A stretch of DNA of 31,304 bases from Scybalocola_A sp900557175. Lineage in GTDB: Bacteria > Bacillota > Clostridia > Lachnospirales > Lachnospiraceae. The notes under the pieces are model-generated. The model worked only from the letters and a program-made list of their open reading frames with translations. It ran no database searches and was not told where the DNA came from. How positions within the stretch are numbered: position 1 is the stretch's first letter; each line of letters starts with the position of its first letter. Below, piece after piece: positions 31,248 through 31,304 of this stretch. A program made the translations under genes and the position numbers. Location: contig CALADH010000020.1 of the NCBI GenBank assembly GCA_937890745.1, positions 1-31,304 of the forward strand, written 5' to 3'.

Positions 31248-31304
31248 TAATTAATAAGTTACCAAATAAATATTGTTCAATCGGCTTAGCAAAGCCCATG
31301 ATAT

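Noticed and set aside
31117..31299. 60-aa minus-strand frame at the right edge (MGFAKPIEQYLFGN...)
   Set aside because: The opening looks protein-like, but the frame runs through the palindrome, the ribosome binding site and the first 26 codons of the membrane protein gene, and has no Shine-Dalgarno visible in the window.
1..31304. tRNA, rRNA, CRISPR arrays, prophage or toxin-antitoxin genes
   Set aside because: I looked on both strands and found no cloverleaf, rRNA segment, regularly spaced direct repeats or recognisable phage or toxin genes.

Overview
The window looks like chromosomal DNA of an anaerobic, spore-forming Firmicute, most likely a clostridium of the family Lachnospiraceae. The evidence is an alpha/beta-type small acid-soluble spore protein (SASP), a GerW/YtfJ sporulation protein, the rpmB / asp23-like / fakA-like / recG neighbourhood, a two-gene SUF system, a Re-citrate-synthase-like gene near a eukaryote-type isocitrate dehydrogenase, and strong AGGAGG ribosome binding sites. 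It reads as core genome. I see no phage, plasmid, CRISPR array, tRNA or rRNA. The only hint of a mobile element is at the extreme left edge.

Left part (1-6300): the N-terminal part of a secreted adhesin-like protein runs off the left edge on the minus strand. Next come a SASP gene with a forespore-type -10 element and its own terminator, then the minus-strand operon asp23-like / fakA-like / recG. rpmB diverges from this operon on the plus strand.

Middle-left (6300-13560): a long minus-strand gene train. In transcription order it is a rhomboid-like membrane protein with a zinc ribbon, a 463-aa unknown, a 103-aa unknown, DUF2953 (YtfI-like), GerW/YtfJ, a 46-aa membrane protein, an FHA-domain protein and a membrane-anchored NodB-like deacetylase. 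It starts at a perfect TTGACA-N17-TATAAT promoter with a roughly 160-nt leader that can form two mutually exclusive folds, and it ends at a terminator near 6320. The content suggests envelope, signalling and sporulation roles. A LysM protein lies just upstream with its own promoter.

Centre (14100-21420): a 1415-aa fused 2-hydroxyacyl-CoA dehydratase activase-like ATPase and a small membrane protein run rightward to a strong shared terminator. From the other side hisH-hisF-ung converge on it. A small DUF6465-like gene follows on the plus strand.

Right (21450-31304): sufC-sufD, an OmpR/HAM-type two-component system, and xpt on the plus strand. Then come a Re-citrate-synthase-like gene and NADP-isocitrate dehydrogenase, which together would carry acetyl-CoA and oxaloacetate toward 2-oxoglutarate and glutamate if aconitase is encoded elsewhere. 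Last are an intracellular subtilisin-like protease and an internally duplicated membrane protein of unknown function.

No clearly new multi-gene system stands out. The best leads are the switch-like leader of the rhomboid/GerW/FHA operon, that operon itself with its unnamed members, and the duplicated membrane protein. Gene starts were moved inward wherever a Shine-Dalgarno sequence overlapped the first possible start codon.
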